A DNA stretch of 64,000 bases, taken from assembly GCF_900105245.1 (NCBI RefSeq), contig NZ_FNSZ01000001.1:6074001-6138000 (forward strand), in the 5' to 3' direction. Source of the DNA: Streptomyces sp. 1222.5. GTDB taxonomy: Bacteria; Actinomycetota; Actinomycetes; Streptomycetales; Streptomycetaceae. A model generated the notes under the pieces. The model did not search any database. It had not been told where the DNA came from and worked only from the letters and a program-made list of their open reading frames with translations. Shown here piece by piece: positions 26,519 to 39,775 of the stretch (positions are counted from its first letter, which is position 1; the number at the start of each line of letters is the position of its first letter). A program made the position numbers and the translations under genes.

Positions 26519-26908
26519 CCGGTGCGCCGGCCCGGCCCTCCAGGGGGCCGGGCCCCCGTCCCCCGCGTGCAGCGAGGCGGTCATCGCCTTCGCCGCGTCG
26601 GTGTTCCTCGCACCACCGGCGTTCGCCTGCTCGCGCACCCTGCGCACGATGCGGGCCACCGCCTCCCGCACCTCCCGCGGAGTTCCGGAGTCGGCGATCG
26701 TGCCCAGGGCGGGCGACGTCCTGTACGCGAACCGGGCCATGGTGTGCCGTTCCTCCGGCTGGCTCACCGGCCGGTTCGCCGCGTCCAGCAGGGAGATCAC
26801 CTCCCGCACAGCCCCGGTCAGCTGTTCCCGCACCGCTTGCGGCGTTCCCGGGGCGTCGATCACCCCCAGCGCCGTGTCGACCTGCCGCGCGCTGCTGATT
26901 CTGGGCAT
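26387..26908 (-). CDS. Hypothetical protein with an internal ~31-residue duplication
   Basis: A 173-residue protein of unknown family. Residues about 13-43 (ALGVIDAPGTPQAVREQLTG...) and 67-97 (ALGTIADSGTPREVREAVAR...) repeat the pattern ALGxI-x3-GTPxxVRE followed by VRxV. This suggests two copies of a small helical unit. The last 45 or so residues run antisense to the alpha-amylase 3' end (132-base convergent overlap) and look less protein-like, so the functional part is probably the first 120 residues. It lies 63 bases after the I9-like gene and probably belongs to the protease operon. Confidence 0.55.
   Translation of the reverse strand: MPRISSARQVDTALGVIDAPGTPQAVREQLTGAVREVISLLDAANRPVSQPEERHTMARFAYRTSPALGTIADSGTPREVREAVARIVRRVREQANAGGARNTDAAKAMTASLHAGDGGPAPWRAGPAHRSAARLPGVDRQCRVRAQSGGELARGVHGNRRVVLDVAVRARGQ
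26529..26554. terminator. Hairpin after alpha-amylase gene
   Basis: GGCCCGGCCC and GGGCCGGGCC form a ten-pair stem around a short CTCCAGG-type loop, about ten bases after the amylase stop. It lies inside the 3' part of the opposite-strand hypothetical gene. Confidence 0.6.
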
Positions 26909-26971
26909 CTCGCATCCAGGGGCTCGCGTGGTAGTGCTTCGTCCGGTGCCGGCAGGAGGCGCAGGGGGGAG

Positions 26972-27220
26972 CTACTGGGCCGCAGAGCCGGGCGGGGGCA
27001 GTCGCACGATCCGCTCCCGGTCCACCGCCTCGACCCCGTCGACGGCCGCCAGGAGCGGAATCAGGTCCTCGGCGATCGTTCCGGACAACGAGCCGAGCAC
27101 GGGCTGTTCGCCGGTGACCGCCAGGCCGACGCGGCGCACGGCGTCGACCGTCTGGGTGTACCGGTCGGGATCGACCGCGACGACGACCCCGACCGGTGCG
27201 GAGCCCGGTGCCTGGCTCAT
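26972..27220 (-). CDS. Small protein resembling a stand-alone I9 protease propeptide/inhibitor
   Basis: An 82-residue protein. GVVVAVDPDRYTQTVDAVRR, a central VLGSLSGTI strand and VDGVEAVDRERIVRLPPP at the end reproduce the beta-alpha-beta order and the closing V-x-x-V-E/D-x-D pattern of inhibitor I9 domains. Such domains are normally fused to subtilisins as folding chaperones and inhibitors. It is translationally coupled (ATGA) to the subtilisin-like gene upstream, which supports a partner role. Genome annotators often give such genes an aldolase name, and I see no aldolase feature in it. Inhibition of the adjacent protease is inference. Confidence 0.65.
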   Translation of the reverse strand: MSQAPGSAPVGVVVAVDPDRYTQTVDAVRRVGLAVTGEQPVLGSLSGTIAEDLIPLLAAVDGVEAVDRERIVRLPPPGSAAQ

Positions 27221-28545
27221 GGCGCCTGGAGCAGACCCGCGCCGATGTCCCGGACGGTCTGCGGCAACGGATGTGCCATGGACTGAAGTTGTGCGCCGAG
27301 CTCGGCCGCTGAGGCGTCCGGGTGCGCCTCGGTGAGCAGGGCGAGGGCACCGGCGGCATGGGGCGTCGCCATGCTGGTGCCGTCCATCGTCGCGTACGTG
27401 CCGTCGGGAGCGGCCGAGAACACCTCGACCCCGGGCGCCGCGATGTTCACCTCACCGCCCGCGCCGTTGATGCCTCCGCAGGAGAACGGCGCGGTTGCCA
27501 GGTCCTTGCCGAGCGCGGCCACGGACAGGATCGACGGGCAGTTGGCGGGACGCCCGACGGGCGCCACGAAGCCGGGACGGCGGCTCTCGTTGCCCGCCGC
27601 CGCGACGATCACCGCGCCGCGGCGCAGCACGCGCCGGGCCACGGTCTCGTAGGTCTGCGGGAACAGCTCGCCCTGCTCGACCGGTGAGCCGAGGGACAGG
27701 GAGATCACCCGGGCGCCCCGGGACACCGCCCACGCGATGCCGGCGAGGATCTGGCCGTCGGGTCCCGTCCCGCGGTTGCTGAGCACCTTGCCCGCGAGCA
27801 CCCGAGCCCCTCCGGCCACGCCGTAGCGAAAGCCCTCCTCGGCCGGGCCGGCCGCGGTGCCGATGCAGTGCGTGCCGTGGCCGTGGCCGTCCTCCACGCT
27901 CTGGCCGGGGACGAAGGAGGCCGTCTCCTCGATGCGGCCGACCAGGTCCGGGTGGTCGGTGTCCACTCCGGTGTCGAGGACGGCGATCTTCACGTCCCGG
28001 CCGGTCAGCAGGGACCAGTTGGCCCGTGTCGCCTGCACGCCCCAGGTCATCTGGTACTCGTCCCAGGCCGGGCCCCGGCCGGCGGCGCCCTGGGCCCGGA
28101 TGTGGTGGTCGACCTCCGTCTCGTCGCTGCGGTAGGTCGGATAGAACCCGGTCAGTGTCTGCCGGGCCTCGGTGATCACCGACGCGTACGCCACCCGCTC
28201 CGGCTCCGCCGCGATGATGTGCGCCTCCGCCTCCGCCGTGGTCACCAGCGCGTGACGCTGGTCCGGTTGGGCGGAGACCACGGCGACGCCGAGATCGTCG
28301 AACACCACCGAGACGTCCGGGCGCTGGAGGAGTTCCGCGGCGCCCCCCGCCTCGGCCCCGCCGACACGCTCGACGGCCGAGATGCCGACGGAGCTGCGCA
28401 GGGCTTCCATCCCGCGCTCCGGTTCGTCCTGGTCCAGCAGGATCACGTACCGGCCCGTGAACTCCGCCGACTGCTTGGAGATGCCCGCATCGGCCCTCTC
28501 CGGGTGCTCTCCGAAGGGACGCCTGCCCATTGGTCCGTTCACCAT
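27217..28545 (-). CDS. S8 family subtilisin-like serine protease, cytosolic type
   Basis: A 442-residue protease. The catalytic triad is visible: Asp in VLDTGVDTDHPDL, His in GHGHGTHCIGT, and Ser in DGTSMATPHAAG; the oxyanion Asn is in VAAAGNESRRPG. The N-terminal 150 residues are not a typical secretory signal plus prodomain. They begin MVNGPMGRRPFGEHPERADA and contain no hydrophobic core, so the enzyme is likely cytosolic or exported by another route. This N-terminal region (GRYVILLDQDEPERGMEALR...) could act as an in-built prodomain. It is first in an operon with the I9-like gene. The nearest regulatory motif is a tandem TTGAACGGTCAA repeat about 320 bases upstream. Confidence 0.88.
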   Translation of the reverse strand: MVNGPMGRRPFGEHPERADAGISKQSAEFTGRYVILLDQDEPERGMEALRSSVGISAVERVGGAEAGGAAELLQRPDVSVVFDDLGVAVVSAQPDQRHALVTTAEAEAHIIAAEPERVAYASVITEARQTLTGFYPTYRSDETEVDHHIRAQGAAGRGPAWDEYQMTWGVQATRANWSLLTGRDVKIAVLDTGVDTDHPDLVGRIEETASFVPGQSVEDGHGHGTHCIGTAAGPAEEGFRYGVAGGARVLAGKVLSNRGTGPDGQILAGIAWAVSRGARVISLSLGSPVEQGELFPQTYETVARRVLRRGAVIVAAAGNESRRPGFVAPVGRPANCPSILSVAALGKDLATAPFSCGGINGAGGEVNIAAPGVEVFSAAPDGTYATMDGTSMATPHAAGALALLTEAHPDASAAELGAQLQSMAHPLPQTVRDIGAGLLQAP

Positions 28546-28860
28546 GGCTCTCGCTGCTTCCTGTGCGCTTCTCCGCTGGTTTCCCGTGCTGTGCGCGCGT
28601 CTCCCCGAGATCGCCGGAATCGCCCGGCCGGAGCGTCGCGCCGGTGCGCGGAGCGCCGTACACCGTGACGGGACGAGGGGGCGGTTCGATCGTGCGTCGA
28701 CGCGGTGCCCTCGTCCGCTCCGTCACCGCTCGCAGTGCCGCCGCTGTCGCAGCCATCCCCTTCTCCACGCTCGCTCCGCCGACGACCCGCCGCAACCCGG
28801 GCCGCCCGGATCGCCACAGGTCATCCGCGACGTCGCCGGCCCGCGGGACCCCGTCAGCCG

Positions 28861-28895
28861 TTGAACGGTCAAAAAGCCCGGTGTTGAACGGTCAA
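28861..28895. repeat. Tandem TTGAACGGTCAA operator-like repeat
   Basis: TTGAACGGTCAA occurs at 28861-28872 and again at 28884-28895, 23 bases apart. Each copy is itself an imperfect dyad (TTGA-n4-TCAA). Spacing near two helical turns suggests cooperative binding by a dimeric regulator. No regulator gene is adjacent. Confidence 0.6.
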
Positions 28896-29013
28896 TGACA
28901 CGGCCGCCCGGGCCGCCGGGCCCGGCGGCCCGGGTGTGAGCGCGCCGCCCCGGCGACGGCTGCCGGCCTCCGGCGGAGGCCACCCCGGAGGTCCGGCGCC
29001 GGGCCGAGCGGTT

Positions 29014-29062
29014 GAAAGTTCTTTCCGTCGGTTTCAAGACCCTTGCTGAAACCTTTCGTTGG
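29014..29062. promoter_or_regulatory. Probable MalR-type operator region of the pullulanase gene
   Basis: GAAAG-TT-CTTTC is a perfect short dyad at 29014-29025. TTGCTGAAA-CC-TTTC at 29043-29057 repeats the left arm and part of the right arm of the 20-bp dyad found before the alpha-amylase. It lies about 100 bases before the start codon. Shared control with the maltose genes is inferred from this match. Confidence 0.5.
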
Positions 29063-29154
29063 GGGGTACGGTCGCGCGGGCGCCCGGCAGTGAAGCCGTG
29101 CCGCGGCGTAGGGGTCGGACCCGACAGAGCCGTAATCGCAAGGAGTTCCCGCCT

Positions 29155-34554
<5,400 letters not shown>

Positions 34555-34586
34555 GGTGAGGCCGTTGCCGTAGAACAGGAGCGCGC

Positions 34587-34949
34587 ATGCCGCAGATCAC
34601 CGTCGACTACTCCGACACCATGGAGAACGCCTTCGACCGCGAGGGGTTCGCGCGGGCGCTGCACGAGGCGACCGTGGAGATCGCGGCGGCGAAGCCGCAG
34701 GCCTGCAAGACGCAGTTCCGGCCGAGCGCGTACACGGTGTTCGGGTACGAGGACCCCGGGGCGCGCGGGCACGCCATCGTGCACGTGACGATCGGGCTCC
34801 TCGCCGGACGCGCCGACGAGACGAAGGAGAGGCTCGCGGAGGCCGCGCTGGAACTGCTCCGCGAGCACGTGGCGGACGCGGCGTTCACCCTGCACGCCTC
34901 CGCCGAGATCCGTGACCTGGATCCGTCCTACCGGAAGTTCGACCGCTAG
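34587..34949 (+). CDS. 5-carboxymethyl-2-hydroxymuconate delta-isomerase-like protein (tautomerase fold)
   Basis: A 120-residue protein that begins MPQITVDYSDTM. Pro2 would be the catalytic N-terminal proline after Met removal, as in CHMI/4-OT tautomerases. The later HAIVHVTIGLLAGR strand and the final FTLHASAEIRDLDPSYRKF match the CHMI (HpaF-like) family. Family members isomerise a dienoate in homoprotocatechuate breakdown, but no other genes of that pathway are near, so the true substrate may differ. It lies 32 bases after the pullulanase gene with AGGAG upstream, and may be read through from it. Confidence 0.82.
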   Translation: MPQITVDYSDTMENAFDREGFARALHEATVEIAAAKPQACKTQFRPSAYTVFGYEDPGARGHAIVHVTIGLLAGRADETKERLAEAALELLREHVADAAFTLHASAEIRDLDPSYRKFDR

Positions 34950-34952
34950 GGG

Positions 34953-35669
34953 TCAGGAACCGAGGGCGATCAGCCGGCCGACGAGCTCCGCGAAGGGGCC
35001 GTCGGCCGGTTCGTCCTTGGCCATGCCGCGCAGCAGCGCGGCGATGTCCGCGTCGTGCGTGGCGCCGACCGCGGCCAGCGCGGCGAAGTCGTGCACGAGC
35101 TGGAGCTCCAGCTCGGCGCGGGGGATCCGGCGGCCGTCCAGCCAGAGCAGGGCCGTGGACTCGGCGAGCGAGATCCACGAGCGGACCACCAGCTCCAGCC
35201 GCGGTGACGCCTCGGCCACCCCGAGATGCGAGAGCATCTGCTCGTAGGCGGCCTGCCGTACGGAGTCGATGAGCGCGTTGGTGGCCGAGACATGGTCCTT
35301 CGCGCCGATGCCGTCGGCCGAGACCGCCGGGCCGCCGCGCATCAGCGCCGAGAAACCGGGGCCGTGCTCGTCCACGAAGTCGAAGTAGCGGCGCATCACC
35401 CGCAGCAGCCGGGCGCCGAGCGGGCCCTCGTGCGGCTCCGCGAAACGACCGGCGAGATCCTCCGCGGCGCGCTTCAACGCGGCCTCGTACAGGCTGAGTT
35501 TACCGGGGAAGTAGTGGTAGACGAGCGGGCGTGAGATGCCCGCCGCCGACGCTATCTCGTCGATGGAGACCTCGTCGGGCGAGCGTCGGCTGAACAGTTC
35601 GAGGGCGACGCCGATCAGCTGCTGCCGCCGCTCGTCGACGCCCATCCTGCGGCGAACCCCGGTACTCAT
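34953..35669 (-). CDS. TetR-family transcriptional regulator
   Basis: A 238-residue regulator. The N-terminal DNA-binding domain (about 10-60) reads RRQQLIGVALELFSRRSPDE, then IDEIASAAGISRPLVYHYFP, a clear TetR helix-turn-helix. The C-terminal ligand-binding part is helical and includes RYFDFVDEHGPGFSALMRGG. It lies 36 bases after the ferredoxin reductase gene and is probably the last gene of that operon, giving negative autoregulation. The ligand is unknown; an alkane, fatty acid or aromatic would fit the oxidoreductase neighbours. It ends four bases from the converging tautomerase gene. Confidence 0.88.
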   Translation of the reverse strand: MSTGVRRRMGVDERRQQLIGVALELFSRRSPDEVSIDEIASAAGISRPLVYHYFPGKLSLYEAALKRAAEDLAGRFAEPHEGPLGARLLRVMRRYFDFVDEHGPGFSALMRGGPAVSADGIGAKDHVSATNALIDSVRQAAYEQMLSHLGVAEASPRLELVVRSWISLAESTALLWLDGRRIPRAELELQLVHDFAALAAVGATHDADIAALLRGMAKDEPADGPFAELVGRLIALGS

Positions 35670-35705
35670 GCGAACACCTTACCGATCGAATTCAGCCGCC
35701 TGCGA

Positions 35706-36755
35706 TCACATGTCGAGCACCAGGCGATCGCTCCCGGCCCGGGAGACACAGATCAGCATCGAGTCACGCCGTTCCGCGTCCGTCAGCAGCTCATCGCGGT
35801 GGTCGATCTCACCCGCCACCACCCGCTGTTGGCAGGTGCCGCAGAAGCCCTGCTCGCAGGAGTAGGCGGTGTCCGGCAGCTCACGCCGTACGGCGGCGAG
35901 CACCGTGGAGTCCGCAGGGACGGTCAAGGTCCGCCCGGAACGACGCAGTTCCAGCTCGAACGCCGTGTTCCCACCGGTGCCGGTGCGGGGCGCGAACCGC
36001 TCCAGGTGCAGGGCGGCACCCTCGGGCAGCGCCGCCTGGACCGCCGCCATCAGACCCTCGGGACCGCAGCAGTACACGGCCGTCCCGGCGGTCGCGTCCG
36101 CGAACAGGACCGCCAGGTCCGGGCGTCCCTCCACGTCCTCGGCCACCACCGTCAGCCGTTCCCCGGCGAGCTCCCGCACCTCCTCCAGGAACGGCATCGA
36201 CGCCCGCGTCCGGCCGCCGTACAGCAGCCGCCACCGGGCGCCGTCCGGCAGGGCACGCAGCATCGGCAGGATCGGGGTGATGCCGATACCGCCGGCGACG
36301 AAGACGTACGACGGGGCCGCCACCAGCGGGAAGCGGTTCCGCGGGCCGCGCACCTCCAGCTCCATGCCCTCGGCGAGCTGCTCGTGCACCTCGCGGGAGC
36401 CGCCCCGGCCGTCCTCGACCAGCCGCGCGGCGACCGTGTAGGAGTCGCCGTCCCCGGGATCCCCGCACAGCGAGTACTGCCGCACCAGCCCGGAGGGCAG
36501 CACCAGGTCGAGGTGCGCCCCGGGCTCCCAGCGCGGCAGCCCGGCGCCTTCGAGCCGGAGCCGTACGACCCCGTCGGCGACCCTCTCGTGGGAGGTGAGC
36601 AGCAGCCGCAGCGCCCGCGAGCGCGGCCGGCCGGAGACGGGCGGGTCCAGGGCGGGCATCGGCCACAGCGGGGAGACCTGGATACGGCGGCGCAGGGCCT
36701 GCCGGGTCAGCAGGGCGGCGCCCGCGACCAGCGCGACGGTCAGCGGCTTCGGCAT
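35706..36755 (-). CDS. Ferredoxin-type oxidoreductase (FNR domain plus 2Fe-2S domain)
   Basis: A 349-residue electron-transfer reductase. A short N-terminal hydrophobic stretch (ALVAGAALL) precedes a flavin-binding barrel with RQYSLCGDPG, an NAD(P)H-binding domain with GGIGITPILPML and YCCGPEGLM, and a plant-type 2Fe-2S domain with CEQGFCGTC plus a distal Cys in SMLICVSRA. This is the vanillate-demethylase/phthalate-dioxygenase reductase arrangement. It would pass electrons from NAD(P)H to an oxygenase, perhaps the diiron-type protein encoded just upstream. Its ATG overlaps that gene's stop by one base (TGATG), so the two are co-translated. Confidence 0.9.
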   Translation of the reverse strand: MPKPLTVALVAGAALLTRQALRRRIQVSPLWPMPALDPPVSGRPRSRALRLLLTSHERVADGVVRLRLEGAGLPRWEPGAHLDLVLPSGLVRQYSLCGDPGDGDSYTVAARLVEDGRGGSREVHEQLAEGMELEVRGPRNRFPLVAAPSYVFVAGGIGITPILPMLRALPDGARWRLLYGGRTRASMPFLEEVRELAGERLTVVAEDVEGRPDLAVLFADATAGTAVYCCGPEGLMAAVQAALPEGAALHLERFAPRTGTGGNTAFELELRRSGRTLTVPADSTVLAAVRRELPDTAYSCEQGFCGTCQQRVVAGEIDHRDELLTDAERRDSMLICVSRAGSDRLVLDM

Positions 36756-37651
36756 CACGCCACCGGCCCTTCCGCGGCGAGGGCCGCGGGGGAGGCGGCC
36801 AGATAGGCCACGGCCTGGGCGGTGGAGCACTCGTGCGAGGGGTGGTAGCCGCGGCTGAGGTAGCGCGGTATGGACCTCAGCATGTCCCCGGTGGCGGGCA
36901 GGGTGCCCTGCCGGCCGCGCTGGTGGAAGCCCCGGAAGGACGCCTTGCCGTCGACCAGCGTGGGGTCGTTCTCCATGAAGAAGCGGGCTCCGCGCTGCCA
37001 CAGGAACACCAGGGCCGAGAAGGCCGCCGCCCAGGTGCGCACCCGGCGCCGGTAGCCGCCGTCGACGTGCATGAACAGGTCGAAGGCGACCGAGCGGTGC
37101 TCGACCTCCTCGGCGCCGTGCCAGCGCAGCAGGTCCAGCATGGTCGGGTCGGCGCCCCGCCGGTCCAGCTCCGCCGCGTTGAGCACCCAGTCGCCGAGGA
37201 AGGCGGTGTAGTGCTCGATGGCCGCGATCAGCGCCACCCGCTCCAGCAGCCACCAGCGGCGGGCCCGGCCCGGCGGCAGCGTGCGGTCGCCGAGCAGCTT
37301 CTCGAAGAACCAGTCGACCTGCGCGGTGTACGGCGTGGGGTCCAGGCCCAGCTCGCGCAGGTGCGGCAGGACCTCGTCGTGGGCCTGGGAGTGCATGGCC
37401 TCCTGCCCGATGAACCCGACGACGTCCTCCCGCAGCCGGTCGTCCCGGATCAGCGGCAGCACCTGCTTGTAGACGTGCACGAACCACCGCTCCCCGGCGG
37501 GCAGCAGCAGGTGCAGCACGTTGATGGTGTGCGTGGTCAACGGGTCGCCCGGCACCCAGTGCAGCGGTGTGTCCTCCCAGGAGAAGGACACGTTGCGGGC
37601 CTTGAGCGCGATGCGCTCGGACTCCACCGGCCGGGCCTGCATATTAGACAT
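36755..37651 (-). CDS. Metal-dependent hydrolase family protein (PF10118, ferritin-like)
   Basis: A 298-residue helical protein. FIGQEAMHSQAHDEVL and WHGAEEVEHRSVAFDLFMH carry the repeated Glu and E-x-x-H metal ligands of the PF10118 family, predicted to bind two metals in a ferritin-like bundle. ERVALIAAIEHYTAFLGDW gives another pair. Despite the hydrolase name, such proteins beside ferredoxin reductases may be oxygenases. It is first in an operon with the reductase and the TetR regulator, preceded by a candidate operator. It is probably cytosolic with partly hydrophobic helices. Confidence 0.85.
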   Translation of the reverse strand: MSNMQARPVESERIALKARNVSFSWEDTPLHWVPGDPLTTHTINVLHLLLPAGERWFVHVYKQVLPLIRDDRLREDVVGFIGQEAMHSQAHDEVLPHLRELGLDPTPYTAQVDWFFEKLLGDRTLPPGRARRWWLLERVALIAAIEHYTAFLGDWVLNAAELDRRGADPTMLDLLRWHGAEEVEHRSVAFDLFMHVDGGYRRRVRTWAAAFSALVFLWQRGARFFMENDPTLVDGKASFRGFHQRGRQGTLPATGDMLRSIPRYLSRGYHPSHECSTAQAVAYLAASPAALAAEGPVA

Positions 37652-37661
37652 GGCGTCAATG

Positions 37662-37674
37662 TACTGACGGGTAA
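37662..37674. promoter_or_regulatory. Possible TetR operator before the hydrolase-reductase operon
   Basis: TACTGACGGGTAA lies 11 bases upstream of the operon's first ATG (TTACCCGTCAGTA on the coding strand). A related TTACCGATCG word occurs just ahead of the TetR start. The dyad is imperfect, so this is only a candidate. Confidence 0.3.
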
Positions 37675-37749
37675 GGCGTCTGAGAAGCCCTGCGGTACGG
37701 CTTGTTTACGACCGTGTCAGCAACCCGGCTCCCGGTGGCGGTGCGGCGG

Positions 37750-39660
37750 CTACCGCAAGCCGGTGATCGACCGGCCGTCCGCCAGCGTGCCCTTCAGGTC
37801 CGCCCGCGCGCCCTGCTCGGCCCGGGCGGCGAGCAGCGCCCCCCGACCGGACGCGGTGACCCCGCCGGTGGCCCGGACCGACGCCGTGTCCCGGCTGCCC
37901 GCCGCCAGCAGGTACCAGTGCCCGCCGGCGGACTTCCACAGCACCCCGGCGAGGACATGGGGGTCACGCGGTCCGCACGCCGGCACGTCCGTGCCCTTGG
38001 CGACGACCGCTCCGGCGGCCCCGCCCGGCGTGTGGAACTGGGCGAGCGCGGCGGTGCCGTCCCCGCGCCAGGTCTCGGCGCGGGTGCACACCCAGTCGCC
38101 CGACCCGCTGCCGTCGGGCAGCGGCTGTTCGGCGTACCCCCAGGCGTTGACGCTGCGGATGCCCGCGGAGCGCTCGGCCGCCAGGGAGCAGGCGAACGGC
38201 GCCCACGACCGCAGCGCCTCGGTGCCGGACGCCTCGCCGGACGAGCCGGGGCGGCCCGCGGTGAGGTGGGCCGGCACCAGCTCGCCGAGGTCGGTGGAGA
38301 GCCGCGTGCCGGAGGCGTCGGTCAGCTGCAGCACGGTCCACGAGGTGCAGCTGCCCGGCCGGAGCACGGGGCTGGCCAGCGGTGCGGTGATGCCGTCGGT
38401 GACGGCCAGCGCGGTCGCCGCCGAGGCCGGCTTCATCAGGTCCCGCGCGGCCGCCTTCGTCACCCAGGGGGCGGTCAGGTAGCGGACGTTGCCGTCGGAG
38501 CGGCCCAGCACCAGCGCGCTCGCCTCGGCGCCGGTCGCGCCGTCGACGCGGGCGAAGTCGAGGGCGGCTCCCTGGGTGCCGTCCCGCGGTTCGGCGTAAC
38601 GGGCGATGCGCAGGCCGTCGTAGAGGATCACCACCCGGGCGTTGTCCACCTCGCCGGCGTACAGCAGCTGGGGCGGGCCGGCCGGGCCGCCGGTCTGGGT
38701 CCCCGGGGTCGCCGACACATGGACCGTCTCCCCGGGGCGGGCCCACACGGCGAGGGCACGGCGCAGCAGTGCCTCGTCACCGGTGAGCGGGCCGCGCGCG
38801 GGCCACACGGAGAAGTCGGTGCGGGCCGCGGACTCCCAGGCGGTGGGCGGTACCCGAGTGAGCCTGCCGGGGTCGAGCGCGGCCCGCGCCGACGGGTTCT
38901 CCGCGTAGGCGGGCGCGGCAGCGCCGTCGGGGCCCCAGCCGCCGCCCGGCAGGACGACCAGGACCCCGCACACGGCGAGCGCGGCGGCGGTGGCGAGGGC
39001 GGCCTTGGTGTGCTGGCGGCGGCGCATCAGGTCGGTGGGCCGGGCCTGCAGCGAGCAGGGGTCGAACTCGGGGGAGGAGAGCAGCGCGTGCTGCGCGGGC
39101 ACGCTGTTCGCGGCGGCCAGCGCGCCGCCCGGGTCGTCGACGCCGGCGGCCCCGAGGATCCGGTGCACGTCCGGGTCGGGCAGCCGCTCCAGGCCGCGCA
39201 GCACGTACGCCGCGCGGGCCGGGCCGGACAGGGCGGACAGCCGCTGGTCCAGGGCGAGTTCGTCGGCGCCGCCGGAGCGCGGGAACAGCCGCAGCCCCCA
39301 TACCTGGGGCAGCAGCGGCGGCAGCGGGGCCAGCCGGGCCAGGCCCTTGCGGGGGCGGGCCGCCTCCAGGGCGGCGCGCAGGACGCGCTCGCGCAGACAG
39401 GCGTATCCGGGATCGGTGTCCCGGCCCGCCGTCTGGGCCGGGATGGCCGACAGCTGCTTGCGGCCCCGGGGCAGGGCGCGCTGGGCCAGGGAGTGTGCGG
39501 TCAGCACCCGGCGGCTGCGGCCGAGACGCGGGGGCAGCACCAGGTAGGCGATGCGGACCAGTCGTGGATAGTGCTCGACGAGCGCGGCCTCGGCCTGCTC
39601 GAGGTCGAGCGGTCCGGTGGCGGCGGGTGCCTGGCGCGGGGCTACATCCTGTGACTGCAC
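37750..39660 (-). CDS. Sigma-factor-like membrane protein of unknown function
   Basis: A 636-residue protein I cannot place in a named family. The N-terminal part looks like a degenerate ECF sigma factor. EHYPRLVRIAYLVLP (about 29-43) resembles region 2, and LSALSGPARAAYVLRGLERL with PDPDVHRILGAAGV (about 141-174) resembles region 4. A single membrane helix follows (about 219-237, AALATAAALAVCGVLVVLP). The remaining 400 residues would be outside the cell, with a few Cys and no catalytic motif. This looks like a sigma-like domain tethered to a surface sensor, but DNA-binding function may be lost. Such genes are conserved in streptomycetes. It starts at ATG and stands alone. Confidence 0.6.
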   Translation of the reverse strand: MQSQDVAPRQAPAATGPLDLEQAEAALVEHYPRLVRIAYLVLPPRLGRSRRVLTAHSLAQRALPRGRKQLSAIPAQTAGRDTDPGYACLRERVLRAALEAARPRKGLARLAPLPPLLPQVWGLRLFPRSGGADELALDQRLSALSGPARAAYVLRGLERLPDPDVHRILGAAGVDDPGGALAAANSVPAQHALLSSPEFDPCSLQARPTDLMRRRQHTKAALATAAALAVCGVLVVLPGGGWGPDGAAAPAYAENPSARAALDPGRLTRVPPTAWESAARTDFSVWPARGPLTGDEALLRRALAVWARPGETVHVSATPGTQTGGPAGPPQLLYAGEVDNARVVILYDGLRIARYAEPRDGTQGAALDFARVDGATGAEASALVLGRSDGNVRYLTAPWVTKAAARDLMKPASAATALAVTDGITAPLASPVLRPGSCTSWTVLQLTDASGTRLSTDLGELVPAHLTAGRPGSSGEASGTEALRSWAPFACSLAAERSAGIRSVNAWGYAEQPLPDGSGSGDWVCTRAETWRGDGTAALAQFHTPGGAAGAVVAKGTDVPACGPRDPHVLAGVLWKSAGGHWYLLAAGSRDTASVRATGGVTASGRGALLAARAEQGARADLKGTLADGRSITGLR

Positions 39661-39775
39661 ATCCGGGAGAACGAGCGAAGGGGTGGTTGGTCACCGCCGG
39701 ACGAGTGGTTGTGCAGGCGCGCCGGTTGCCGGAGGCTCCCGCCGCGCCGCGTGCCGGCCGGTCCGGGATCCGTCC

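Larger units (their letters stand above)
28546..29154. other. Divergent intergenic region between protease operon and pullulanase gene
   Basis: About 600 bases. The frames open here give Arg/Ala/Pro-rich translations without domains, so no gene is called. It holds a tandem 12-bp repeat (28861-28895) and, nearer the pullulanase, dyads that resemble the amylase operator (29014-29062). Both promoters should be here. Confidence 0.6.

Noticed and set aside
28539..28817. A possible 92-residue gene upstream of the S8 protease
   Set aside because: The translation is Arg/Ala/Ser-rich with no conserved look, and its stop lies in the protease start region; treated as leader or promoter DNA.
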